From positions 1 through 5,552 of the forward strand of contig JAFSBJ010000068.1 in assembly GCA_017437345.1 (NCBI GenBank): a DNA stretch of 5,552 nucleotides. Direction: 5' to 3'. How positions within the stretch are numbered: the first letter of the stretch is position 1; each line of letters starts with the position of its first letter. The notes under the pieces are model-generated. The model was not told the DNA's origin and did not search any database. It saw nothing but the letters and a program-made list of their open reading frames with translations. Source of the stretch: Clostridia bacterium. Lineage in GTDB: Bacteria; Bacillota_A; Clostridia; UMGS1810. Positions 1-5,319 of this stretch are shown here, in pieces. Made by a program: the position numbers and the translations under genes.

Positions 1-33
1 ATTATCGACTGGCCGTATGAGGTGGAGAAATGA
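1..33 (+). CDS. C-terminal end of an upstream gene (partial, unidentified)
   Basis: The reading frame from base 1 encodes IIDWPYEVEK and ends at TGA 31-33. It is open from the window edge, and its stop overlaps the ATG of the next gene (30-32) as ATGA, a common arrangement for translationally coupled bacterial genes. The Shine-Dalgarno-like GGTGGAG of the next gene lies inside its last codons. Ten residues are too few to name a family. The alternative is that this is untranslated sequence that happens to be open. The call rests only on the overlap. Confidence 0.35.
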   Translation: MIDWPYEVEK

Positions 34-329
34 AAACTATAAAAATTACCGTTATGAAAATGGCGCAATATAATGATTTGATAGAAAAATATGAAAACCC
101 AATTGAACACACCTGCGATATGAGGCTAGGTCAGGAGTTTATTTCCGTTGGTGGAGAAAAGCCTGAAAATATGTGCGATTCTGCTTGGGAAAGTATGGAA
201 TACTTTGTAAAAGAGCTTTCAAATGGTGGCGGAAATTTCTATGATGGCTGGATGAAAAACAAAAAATCGGCTATGATTTCCTGCAATGACGGATTCAGAC
301 CGGTCAGTTTTTACATAGAAGTTATATAG
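30..329 (+). CDS. TIGR04076-type small three-cysteine protein, function unknown
   Basis: This 99-residue protein looks cytosolic, with no signal peptide or membrane segment. It begins with a short basic strand (KTIKITVMK). It then carries a spaced pattern I recognise from the uncharacterised TIGR04076 family: Cys29 followed by G34-Q-E-F37, then P45..C49..A52-W53, a glycine run G66-G68 with F70 and W74, and a closing C85-N-D-G-F-R-P-V92. The length is about normal for the family (roughly 85-100 residues). The three conserved cysteines suggest metal or redox chemistry, but that is inference and no activity is established to my knowledge. The start at 30 has a good GGTGGAG site 2-9 bases upstream and overlaps the preceding stop as ATGA, so it is probably the second gene of an operon beginning left of the window. 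No clear terminator follows. The family call comes from motif recall, not a search. Confidence 0.8.
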   Translation: MKTIKITVMKMAQYNDLIEKYENPIEHTCDMRLGQEFISVGGEKPENMCDSAWESMEYFVKELSNGGGNFYDGWMKNKKSAMISCNDGFRPVSFYIEVI

Positions 330-446
330 GGCTTATCTTTGAGTAATATGCACAAGCTGACATCAAAAGAATACTAATTTCATGGCTTGGGACGCTCTGG
401 ATAATTAATAATGAAAATTTGAAATACCGCTATTCCTTTTTTGCAT

Positions 447-475
447 TTGTTAAAATAAAAAAAACTTGGTAAACT
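447..475 (+). promoter_or_regulatory. weak candidate promoter for hppA
   Basis: TTGTTA (447-452) and TAAACT (470-475) each match 4 of 6 bases of the sigma-A -35 and -10 boxes and are separated by 17 bases. A start near 482 would leave a leader of about 26 bases with the AGGAGGT at 491-497. A TGATATATA extended -10 at 475-483 is an alternative, but it would start transcription almost on top of the ribosome binding site. The whole 330-507 gap is AT-rich and otherwise shows nothing clear. Confidence 0.3.
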
Positions 476-507
476 GATATATATTTCAATAGGAGGTAAT
501 ACATATT

Positions 508-2610
508 ATGGAAATTTTATTGGTTTGCCTTACTTTTTTTGCGTCAATTCTTGCCCTGTTATTTGTGGCAATAACTGCAAAAAAAGTTTTAAAAGCATCA
601 GAAGGCAATGAAACAATGAAAAAAATAGCAGGCTTTATAAGAAAAGGAGCCAATGCCTATTTGAAGCGTCAGTATAAGGTGGTTTCCGTTTTCTTTGCCT
701 GTATGTTTGTTATTTTGTGTGTAATGGCATATCTTGGGTTTATAACGCCTTTTGTTCCCTTTGCCTTTGTATCAGGTGGATTTTTCTCCGCTTTTTCAGG
801 CTTTGTGGGAATGAAAATAGCAACCCAGGCAAATTCCCGAACAGCCAACGCCTGCGTCAAAAGCTTAAACGGTGGCTTGAAGATAGCATTTTTGGCAGGC
901 TCTGTTATGGGCTTTACGGTTGTAGGTCTTGGTCTTTTAGATATTTCATTATGGTATGCAATATTAAAATTTGGCTTTAAGCTCCCCGTATCTGAGGTTA
1001 CCGGTGCAATGCTCACCTTTGGTATGGGTGCATCATCAATGGCTCTTTTTGCCAGAGTTGGCGGCGGGGTTTTCACCAAAGCTGCCGATGTGGGAGCCGA
1101 TCTTGTTGGTAAGGTTGAAGCAGGTATTCCTGAGGATGACCCAAGAAATCCTGCTGTAATTGCAGATAATGTTGGTGATAATGTTGGTGATAATGTTGGT
1201 GATGTTGCCGGAATGGGTGCTGATTTGTATGAATCCTATGTAGGCTCAATCATATCCGCAGCAGCTCTTGGTGTTGCAGCATTTTCCAAAAATGCAACTG
1301 CAGCTGTTGCTATTCCGATGGTTATGGCAGCTCTTGGAATTATTGCCTCTATTATAGGCACATTTCTTGTCAGAACCGGAGAAAACACCGACCAGCGCCT
1401 TCTTTTAAAAGCACTTCGAAGAGGCACAAATTTCAGTGCTGTGCTTATTGCAATAATAGCATTTCCTCTTGTGTGGTTTGTGCTTGGAAAGGAAAACATC
1501 GGTCTTTATGTTGCCATTCTTTCAGGTCTTGTAAGCGGTGTTTTAATCGGTGTTTCAATCGAATATTTCACATCCGACACATATAACCCCACCAAAAGAC
1601 TTGCAAAAACCTCAGAAACCGGCTCTGCCACAATAATCATAGGCGGAATGAGCCTTGGAATGTTGTCAACAGCACTTCCGGTTATTATAGTTGCAGTTTG
1701 TATCCTTCTTGCATATTTCGTATCAGGCGGCAGCACTTCTGCTTCAATGGGACTTTATGGTATAGCTCTTGCTGCAGTTGGTATGCTCTCAACCCTTGGT
1801 ATAACCCTTGCCACCGATGCCTATGGCCCCGTTGCCGATAATGCAGGCGGCATAGCTCAGATGTCAGGTCTTGACCCAAATGTAAGAGAAAGAACAGACG
1901 CCCTCGATTCTCTGGGCAACACCACAGCCGCAACAGGCAAAGGCTTTGCCATAGGTTCAGCAGCCCTTACAGCCCTTGCCCTTATTGCATCCTATGTTGA
2001 AAGAATAAAAGCAGTTGGCGGCGCCGGAATAGCTCTTGATATGAGCTTAATGAACCCTGCTGTTTTAGTAGGATTGTTTATTGGCGGATGTCTGCCATTT
2101 GTTTTTGCAGCGCTCACCATGGAATCTGTTGGAAGAGCAGCACAAAGCGTTGTAAAAGAGGTAAGAAGACAGTTTAAGGAAATTGCCGGAATAATGACGG
2201 GCGAAGCTGAGGCCGATTATTCATCGTGTATTGATATATGCACCAAATCAAGCCTTAAAGAAATGATAATGCCAACTGTGGTTGCAATTGTTGTTCCTGT
2301 AATAACAGGACTCATTCTTGGCTACAACGGTGTTATAGGTATGCTTGCCGGAGCAACCGTTTCAGGCTTTTTAATTGCAATTCTTATGTCCAATTCAGGC
2401 GGCGCCTGGGATAATGCCAAAAAGCATATAGAAAGCGGTAATTTTGGCGGAAAGGGAAGCCAGCAGCATAAGGCAGCAGTAGTTGGCGACACAGTGGGCG
2501 ATCCTTTCAAAGACACAGCAGGCCCTGCAATAAATATTTTAATAAAGCTTTTATCTATGGTTTCAATAGTGTTTGCAAAGCTTATTGTTAAATATCATTT
2601 GTTCAAATAA
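508..2610 (+). CDS. hppA: membrane-bound ion-translocating pyrophosphatase (K+-dependent, probably Na+-pumping)
   Basis: This integral membrane enzyme couples hydrolysis of pyrophosphate to phosphate with ion export across the cytoplasmic membrane. The 700 residues match the bacterial family length and show many hydrophobic segments (about 16 expected). Visible family motifs are R183-VGGG-VFTK191, the AADVGADLVGK loop with D194 and D198, PEDDPRNP with E209, the DNVG repeats from D220, GADLYE (D239, E242), GNTTAATG (470-477), GGAWDNAKK (631-639) and the C-terminal HKAAVVGDTVGDPFKD (654-669). Ala474 and Gly477, where K+-independent enzymes have Lys and Thr, predict K+ dependence. Glu242, three residues after Asp239, is the gate arrangement seen in Na+-pumping and some Na+/H+-pumping enzymes; plant-type H+ pumps carry this Glu four residues later. 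The oddity is three DNVG copies where the family has two, adding four residues in the substrate-binding helix. The start is supported by AGGAGGT at 491-497, ten bases upstream. The gene appears to be monocistronic and ends at a strong terminator. Family identity is certain; ion specificity is inferred. Confidence 0.97.
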   Translation: MEILLVCLTFFASILALLFVAITAKKVLKASEGNETMKKIAGFIRKGANAYLKRQYKVVSVFFACMFVILCVMAYLGFITPFVPFAFVSGGFFSAFSGFVGMKIATQANSRTANACVKSLNGGLKIAFLAGSVMGFTVVGLGLLDISLWYAILKFGFKLPVSEVTGAMLTFGMGASSMALFARVGGGVFTKAADVGADLVGKVEAGIPEDDPRNPAVIADNVGDNVGDNVGDVAGMGADLYESYVGSIISAAALGVAAFSKNATAAVAIPMVMAALGIIASIIGTFLVRTGENTDQRLLLKALRRGTNFSAVLIAIIAFPLVWFVLGKENIGLYVAILSGLVSGVLIGVSIEYFTSDTYNPTKRLAKTSETGSATIIIGGMSLGMLSTALPVIIVAVCILLAYFVSGGSTSASMGLYGIALAAVGMLSTLGITLATDAYGPVADNAGGIAQMSGLDPNVRERTDALDSLGNTTAATGKGFAIGSAALTALALIASYVERIKAVGGAGIALDMSLMNPAVLVGLFIGGCLPFVFAALTMESVGRAAQSVVKEVRRQFKEIAGIMTGEAEADYSSCIDICTKSSLKEMIMPTVVAIVVPVITGLILGYNGVIGMLAGATVSGFLIAILMSNSGGAWDNAKKHIESGNFGGKGSQQHKAAVVGDTVGDPFKDTAGPAINILIKLLSMVSIVFAKLIVKYHLFK
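1165..1200 (+). repeat. perfect 12-bp tandem triplication inside hppA
   Basis: The unit GATAATGTTGGT occurs three times without any mismatch (1165-1176, 1177-1188, 1189-1200) and encodes DNVG-DNVG-DNVG at residues 220-231, followed by DVAG. The usual family sequence has two DNVG units before D-x-AG-x-G, whose aspartates bind the Mg-pyrophosphate complex. The extra unit keeps the frame. Identity down to the codons suggests a recent slippage event, or an assembly or sequencing artefact. Confidence 0.95.
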
Positions 2611-2623
2611 TCAGTTTAAAAAC

Positions 2624-2661
2624 AAGGCAGATTTACGACCAATCCGTAAATCTGCCTTTTT
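2624..2661. terminator. bidirectional terminator between hppA and spoVAE
   Basis: A perfect 14-bp stem (2624-2637 with 2645-2658) with a 7-base loop ends in TTTTT (2657-2661) on the plus strand. On the minus strand the same hairpin is followed by TTGTTTTTAAA. It sits in the 64-base gap between two converging stop codons, hppA at 2610 and spoVAE at 2675, so it can serve both transcripts. Confidence 0.93.
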
Positions 2662-2674
2662 AAAATAAAATTTG

Positions 2675-3040
2675 TTATCTTTTTCCCTTAGGTTTGCATA
2701 TCAGCGAACATAAAAATCCAAAGAAAATAGCAGCCGATATTCCCGTTGCCGCGGCAGTTGCACCTCCGGATAATGCCCCTAAAATTCCCTTTGCCTTAAC
2801 TGCTTTTTCAGCACCCTTGGCAAGAGTATATCCAAAACCAATAATAGGAACACTCGCTCCGCCTCCTGCAAATTCAAGAAGCGGCTCATAAATTCCAATG
2901 GCTGTGAGAATAACCCCTGCCACCACATAGCTCACCATTATCCTTGCGGGAGTGAGCTTTGTTTTGTCTATTAAAATCTGGGCAAAAGCGCAGAATAATC
3001 CGCCAACCCAGAAAGAATTAAAAAGCTTTAGCCAGTCCAT
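2675..3040 (-). CDS. spoVAE: stage V sporulation protein AE
   Basis: This 121-residue membrane protein of the SpoVA complex sits in the inner forespore membrane and takes part in uptake of Ca-dipicolinic acid during sporulation and its release at germination. Hydrophobic segments lie at about residues 6-24, 33-51 and 86-116. The segment AGGGASVPIIGFG (58-70) and the N-terminal VGGLFCAFAQ (12-21) resemble SpoVAC, as expected for the shared SpoVAC/SpoVAE membrane domain. The length is close to the usual 115-120 residues, and the end is basic (KPKGKR). The ATG lies 3 bases after the spoVAD stop. A GAAAGGGTG-like ribosome binding site overlaps the spoVAD end, so translation is probably coupled. 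It is the last gene of the operon and ends just before the shared terminator. Confidence 0.95.
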   Translation of the reverse strand: MDWLKLFNSFWVGGLFCAFAQILIDKTKLTPARIMVSYVVAGVILTAIGIYEPLLEFAGGGASVPIIGFGYTLAKGAEKAVKAKGILGALSGGATAAATGISAAIFFGFLCSLICKPKGKR

Positions 3041-3043
3041 TTT

Positions 3044-4036
3044 CTACACCCTTTCACCACCCACAGCATGTGATACCCCGGCAATACTCTCTCCAACAAG
3101 CACCCCCGTTGGGCTCATAAGCGCCCCTGTTCCAACAAGGAGCATCCGGTTTATTTCTCCCTGCTTTATTTTCTTTGCAAAAAAACCACTGAAAACCGAT
3201 GCAATGCATCCGCATCCGCTGCCTCCGCTTTTAACATTCTGGGTTTGCCTGTTAAAAATAATTTTTCCGCAGTCGGTGTGGTTTGTAAGCCCAATTCCCT
3301 TTTCAGAAAGAAGCTCAAGAAGAATATCTGAGCCAACGCTTGCCAGATCTCCTGTCACCACAAGGTCATAATCTTCCGGGCTACGCCCCGTTTCGTCAAA
3401 ATGAGTATAAATGGTGTCGGCAGCAGACGGTGCCATTGCCGCACCCATATTATTGGCATCAGTAATTCCTAAATCCACCATTTTCCCAATGGTCACATCG
3501 CTTATCCTTGCAAAACCTTTTTCTCTTCCTGCAACCACACACCCGCTCCCCGTCACAGTCCATTGTGATGTTGGCGTTCTCACCTCACCATATTCCAGCG
3601 GAAAGCGATATTGCTTCTGACTCGAACAAAAATGGCTTGATGCAGTAATCGCCACATTTTCTGCAAAATTTCCTTCAAGAAGCATTGCCCCGACTATGAG
3701 TCCCTGGGCAAAGGTTGAACAGGCGCCATATAGCCCTAGATAGGGAATACCCAGCTCTTTAAGACCAAAAGAGCTTGCTGTGCACTGATTAAGAAGGTCT
3801 CCGGCAAGTATCAGGTCGATTTCGTCAGGTGTTTTACAGGCGGATGTGAGCGCTCCTGAGACTGTGTTTTTCATAAGGGTGCTTTCTGCCATTTCCCAGC
3901 TTTGCTGACCAAGCATATCGTCTGTATAGATTCCGTCAAAAAACTCTCCCAAAGGCCCTTCGGCTTCTTTTTGTCCAACCGATGAAAATGCAGACTGAAT
4001 AAACACATTCTCTACTGTGTGAGTTTGTCGTCTCAT
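3044..4036 (-). CDS. spoVAD: stage V sporulation protein AD, dipicolinate-binding
   Basis: SpoVAD is the soluble, thiolase-fold member of the SpoVA complex; it binds dipicolinic acid at the forespore inner membrane. The 330 residues fit the family (about 335-340). Recognisable stretches are GPLGEFFD (27-34), LAGDLLNQC (77-85), YGACSTFA (103-110) with Cys106 at the thiolase-like cysteine position, SSHFCSS (133-139), the block ITDANNMGAAMAPSAADT (191-208), TGDLASVGSDIL (228-239) and GGSGCGC (271-277). The thiolase relation is structural; no thiolase activity is expected. There is no membrane span. The ATG follows the spoVAC stop after one base, with a GGGGGT site 7 bases upstream inside spoVAC, and the TAG stop lies 3 bases before spoVAE. 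The gene looks intact. Confidence 0.97.
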   Translation of the reverse strand: MRRQTHTVENVFIQSAFSSVGQKEAEGPLGEFFDGIYTDDMLGQQSWEMAESTLMKNTVSGALTSACKTPDEIDLILAGDLLNQCTASSFGLKELGIPYLGLYGACSTFAQGLIVGAMLLEGNFAENVAITASSHFCSSQKQYRFPLEYGEVRTPTSQWTVTGSGCVVAGREKGFARISDVTIGKMVDLGITDANNMGAAMAPSAADTIYTHFDETGRSPEDYDLVVTGDLASVGSDILLELLSEKGIGLTNHTDCGKIIFNRQTQNVKSGGSGCGCIASVFSGFFAKKIKQGEINRMLLVGTGALMSPTGVLVGESIAGVSHAVGGERV

Positions 4037-4037
4037 T

Positions 4038-4490
4038 TTAAATACCCCCGTTTAAAAAGTAATAAATAATTCCGTAGATAACAGAAGAACATATTCCATA
4101 AACAATAACCGGCCCCGCAATAGTAAACATCTTTGCTCCGACTCCAAGGATATAGCCTTCTGTTTTATATTCAATAGCAGGCGAGGCAACGCTGTTTGCA
4201 AAGCCCGTTATAGGCACAAGGCTTCCGCCGCCGGCATATCTTGCAATATCATCATAAATTCCTATCCCTGTCAAAAAAGCACCAATAAATATCATTGCAG
4301 CTGAGGTAAGAGATGCAGTTTCTTCTTTTCCCAAATCAAACATGGAAATTGCCGAATTTATAATCTGCCCCAAGGCGCAGAAAAGTCCACCAATAACAAA
4401 TGCAAAGCAGATATCTTTTATAAGAGGGGACGGGGGCGAATTTTCTTTAACGATTTTACTGTATTCATCCTGCGATAGGTTCTTTTTCAT
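4038..4490 (-). CDS. spoVAC: stage V sporulation protein AC
   Basis: This 150-residue membrane protein belongs to the SpoVA dipicolinate channel. The Bacillus subtilis homologue has been described as a mechanosensitive channel acting in spore germination. A charged, proline-containing N-terminal tail (1-25) precedes hydrophobic segments at about 27-49, 62-79 and 119-146. Family stretches are FVIGGLFCALGQ (31-42), the run GIGIYDDIARYAGGGSLVPI (75-94), TGFANSV (95-101) and EYKTEG (107-112). Length and N-terminus align with the B. subtilis protein as I remember it, which supports the ATG at 4490. AAAGGA at 4505-4500, nine bases upstream, is a good ribosome binding site. Only spoVAC-AD-AE are present, the minimal set usual in Clostridia, without spoVAA, AB or AF. 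Expression is expected in the forespore under sigma G. Confidence 0.97.
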   Translation of the reverse strand: MKKNLSQDEYSKIVKENSPPSPLIKDICFAFVIGGLFCALGQIINSAISMFDLGKEETASLTSAAMIFIGAFLTGIGIYDDIARYAGGGSLVPITGFANSVASPAIEYKTEGYILGVGAKMFTIAGPVIVYGICSSVIYGIIYYFLNGGI

Positions 4491-4623
4491 TCAAAACAAT
4501 CCTTTCCGCCATAAACCCACCGGGCCTTTGGCTGTTTTTTTCTGAATTTTCAAAAATACAAATCATAAGTATCAAAGCCAGAAATATCAGAAGAACAGCA
4601 GATGCAATTCTTTTAATGTTCAT
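4465..4623 (-). CDS. probable small single-span membrane protein upstream of spoVAC
   Basis: A 52-residue frame starts at ATG 4623 with a GTGGTGAT site 4-11 bases upstream and stops with TGA at 4465-4467. It overlaps the first 26 bases of spoVAC in another frame. The product begins MNIKR, then has a hydrophobic segment (about residues 7-24, AVLLIFLALILMICIF at 9-24), then a polar tail ending NEKEPIAG. Positive charges before the span favour a cytosolic N-terminus and a tail outside the membrane. LMIC at 19-22 is a poor lipobox, so a lipoprotein is unlikely. It lies where the first gene of the spoVA transcript would be, so a role in the forespore or in coupling spoVAC translation is possible but inferred. 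I do not recognise a family. The alternative is a chance frame; the ribosome binding site and typical signal-anchor layout argue mildly against that. Confidence 0.5.
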   Translation of the reverse strand: MNIKRIASAVLLIFLALILMICIFENSEKNSQRPGGFMAERIVLNEKEPIAG

Positions 4624-4715
4624 ATTTATCACCACATTTACTATTTGTAATTTAAAAATTAAATATAATTGAAAAATATAGAAATTGAAAAAATCTTTGT
4701 GAATTTTAATCATTA

Positions 4716-4746
4716 AAGCATGGTAATTTTTGTGGGCGTTTATGTG
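4716..4746 (-). promoter_or_regulatory. candidate sigma-G-like promoter of the spoVA operon
   Basis: Reading leftwards, CACATA (4746-4741), an 18-base gap and CATGCTT (4722-4716) resemble the forespore sigma-G pattern (ATA-type -35, CATAcTA -10). The -10 matches 5 of 7 bases and the -35 about 4 of 6. A start near 4709 would give a leader of about 86 bases before the small ORF at 4623. The region is very AT-rich, so chance matches are likely. Sigma-G control of spoVA operons is established in B. subtilis; this particular site is a guess. Confidence 0.3.
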
Positions 4747-4780
4747 AAATATATAAACTGAAAAAATTTTAAAAAATAGG

Positions 4781-4809
4781 TTGACAAAAGGCTGTTTAAG
4801 TGATATAAT
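4781..4809 (+). promoter_or_regulatory. perfect-consensus promoter of tRNA-Leu
   Basis: TTGACA (4781-4786), a 17-base spacer and TATAAT (4804-4809) match the sigma-A consensus in every position. A TGA directly before the -10 supplies the extended -10 TG. Transcription should begin near 4816, about 14 bases before the tRNA. Such strength is typical of stable RNA genes. Confidence 0.93.
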
Positions 4810-4829
4810 TCTTTTTGTTGACGCAATAA

Positions 4830-4910
4830 GCGAGCATGCTGGAATTGGCAGACAGGCACGTTTGAGGGGCGTGTGTTTATGACGTGTGGGTTCAAGTCCC
4901 ACTGCTCGCA
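4830..4910 (+). tRNA. tRNA-Leu (anticodon GAG)
   Basis: This is an 81-base class II tRNA that folds fully. The acceptor stem GCGAGCA/TGCTCGC (4830-4836 with 4903-4909) has 7 perfect pairs. The D stem is CTG/CAG, with the AATTGG D loop typical of leucine tRNAs. The anticodon stem CACGT/GCGTG holds the loop TTGAGGG, giving anticodon GAG (4864-4866), which reads CUC and CUU. The 12-base variable region can form a short arm, and the T arm is GTGGG-TTCAAGT-CCCAC. The discriminator base is A (4910), the leucine identity base. The next three bases are TCA, so the 3' CCA is not encoded and must be added by the CCA-adding enzyme. The gene has its own promoter and terminator and is divergent from spoVA. 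Confidence 0.97.
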
Positions 4911-4912
4911 TC

Positions 4913-4943
4913 AAAAAAAGAACGCAATCTGCGTTCTTTTTTT
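4913..4943 (+). terminator. terminator of tRNA-Leu
   Basis: GAACGCA (4920-4926), loop ATC, TGCGTTC (4930-4936) and seven T (4937-4943) form a strong intrinsic terminator. The seven A at 4913-4919 can extend the stem and would also allow some termination from the other strand. Confidence 0.93.
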
Positions 4944-4947
4944 GTGT

Positions 4948-5141
4948 TTGTGTCTGCAGGACACAACATCATTTGACCGCTTGCGGTCAACACTATTTCA
5001 GGCGAAGCCTGAACATCGTTTATCTTTAGCGGACACAAAATGAAGTTGTGGTTCGCATAGTTAAAAGGCAAATATAATATAACTGAAACCGAAGGTTTCA
5101 ATAACACTTTTGATTTATCAAAAATATCACTCCATCGGAGA
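4948..5141. repeat. array of short hairpins separated by CATCAT-like hexamers
   Basis: This gene-free stretch consists largely of small perfect inverted repeats. They are TTGTGTC/GACACAA (4948-4966), TTGACCGC/GCGGTCAA (4973-4990), TTCAGGC/GCCTGAA (4997-5013), an imperfect larger hairpin (5029-5056), TGAAACC/GGTTTCA (5084-5100), TTTTGAT/ATCAAAA (5108-5123) and CTCC/GGAG (5130-5140). The first three are separated by exactly six bases each: CATCAT (4967-4972) and CACTAT (4991-4996), with CATCGT following the third (5014-5019). Degenerate forms (AACAC, ATCAC) flank the later ones. Read on the minus strand, the separators are ATGATG, ATAGTG and ACGATG. Stems differ from each other while separators are kept, unlike ordinary repeats. 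I have an impression of similar arrays in gut Clostridia intergenic regions but cannot name an element. From 5142 to 5190 and from 5218 to 5286 I see only AT-rich sequence. Confidence 0.7.
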
Positions 5142-5190
5142 TGAAATAGCATCAAAAAATCCTGTATCCAGTTAATTTACCTTCCCAAAG

Positions 5191-5217
5191 GAACACTCAT
5201 AATGGTGTTCTTTTTTT
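5191..5217 (+). terminator. intrinsic terminator downstream of the hairpin array
   Basis: GAACAC (5191-5196), an 8-base loop and GTGTTC (5205-5210) are followed by seven T (5211-5217). It is oriented for plus-strand transcripts, although no coding gene lies between it and the tRNA terminator 250 bases upstream. It may catch read-through or end a non-coding transcript of the array. It also insulates the MATE gene promoter. Confidence 0.85.
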
Positions 5218-5286
5218 GTTTTTAAAATAAAATTTTACATATGAATAAACCAAATCAAAAAATATTAAAAATTTGACCGAAAATTC

Positions 5287-5315
5287 TTGACTTTACTATC
5301 TTGCAGGGCTATAAT
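5287..5315 (+). promoter_or_regulatory. strong sigma-A-type promoter of the MATE gene
   Basis: TTGACT (5287-5292, 5 of 6 matches), a 17-base spacer and TATAAT (5310-5315, perfect) form a near-consensus housekeeping promoter. Transcription should begin around 5321-5323, giving a leader of about 60 bases before the ATG at 5381. Confidence 0.88.
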
Positions 5316-5319
5316 TATC

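Noticed and set aside
421..442. Possible terminator after the first gene
   Set aside because: The only pairing (GAAATA with TATTC) is short, imperfect and AT-rich, so the T run at 437-442 is not enough to call it.
669..1079. 136-codon open frame antisense to hppA
   Set aside because: It lies entirely inside hppA, whose protein shows full family conservation here. The antisense product has no recognisable features.
2952..3371. 139-codon plus-strand frame across spoVAE and spoVAD
   Set aside because: It is a shadow of two well-conserved sporulation genes on the other strand, without a ribosome binding site.
4624..4914. N-terminal extension of the small spoVA-upstream frame to 149 residues starting near 4914
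   Set aside because: It would begin at the 3' edge of the tRNA gene, read antisense through the tRNA and its promoter, and have AT-rich non-protein-like content. Only the last 52 codons have a ribosome binding site and sensible composition.
4948..5141. CRISPR array interpretation of the regular repeats
   Set aside because: The constant pieces are only about six bases and the variable pieces are palindromes of 15-19 bases. CRISPR has long constant repeats with non-palindromic spacers, and no cas gene is present.
4892..5155. An 87-codon open frame on the minus strand covering the hairpin array
   Set aside because: It runs through the T arm of the tRNA, its terminator and the palindromes, has no good ribosome binding site, and resembles no protein. 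The open frame is a by-product of the repeat composition.
5273..5299. Second promoter TTGACC with TACTAT upstream of the MATE gene
   Set aside because: The spacer is only 15 bases and the -10 matches 4 of 6, while a far better promoter lies directly downstream.
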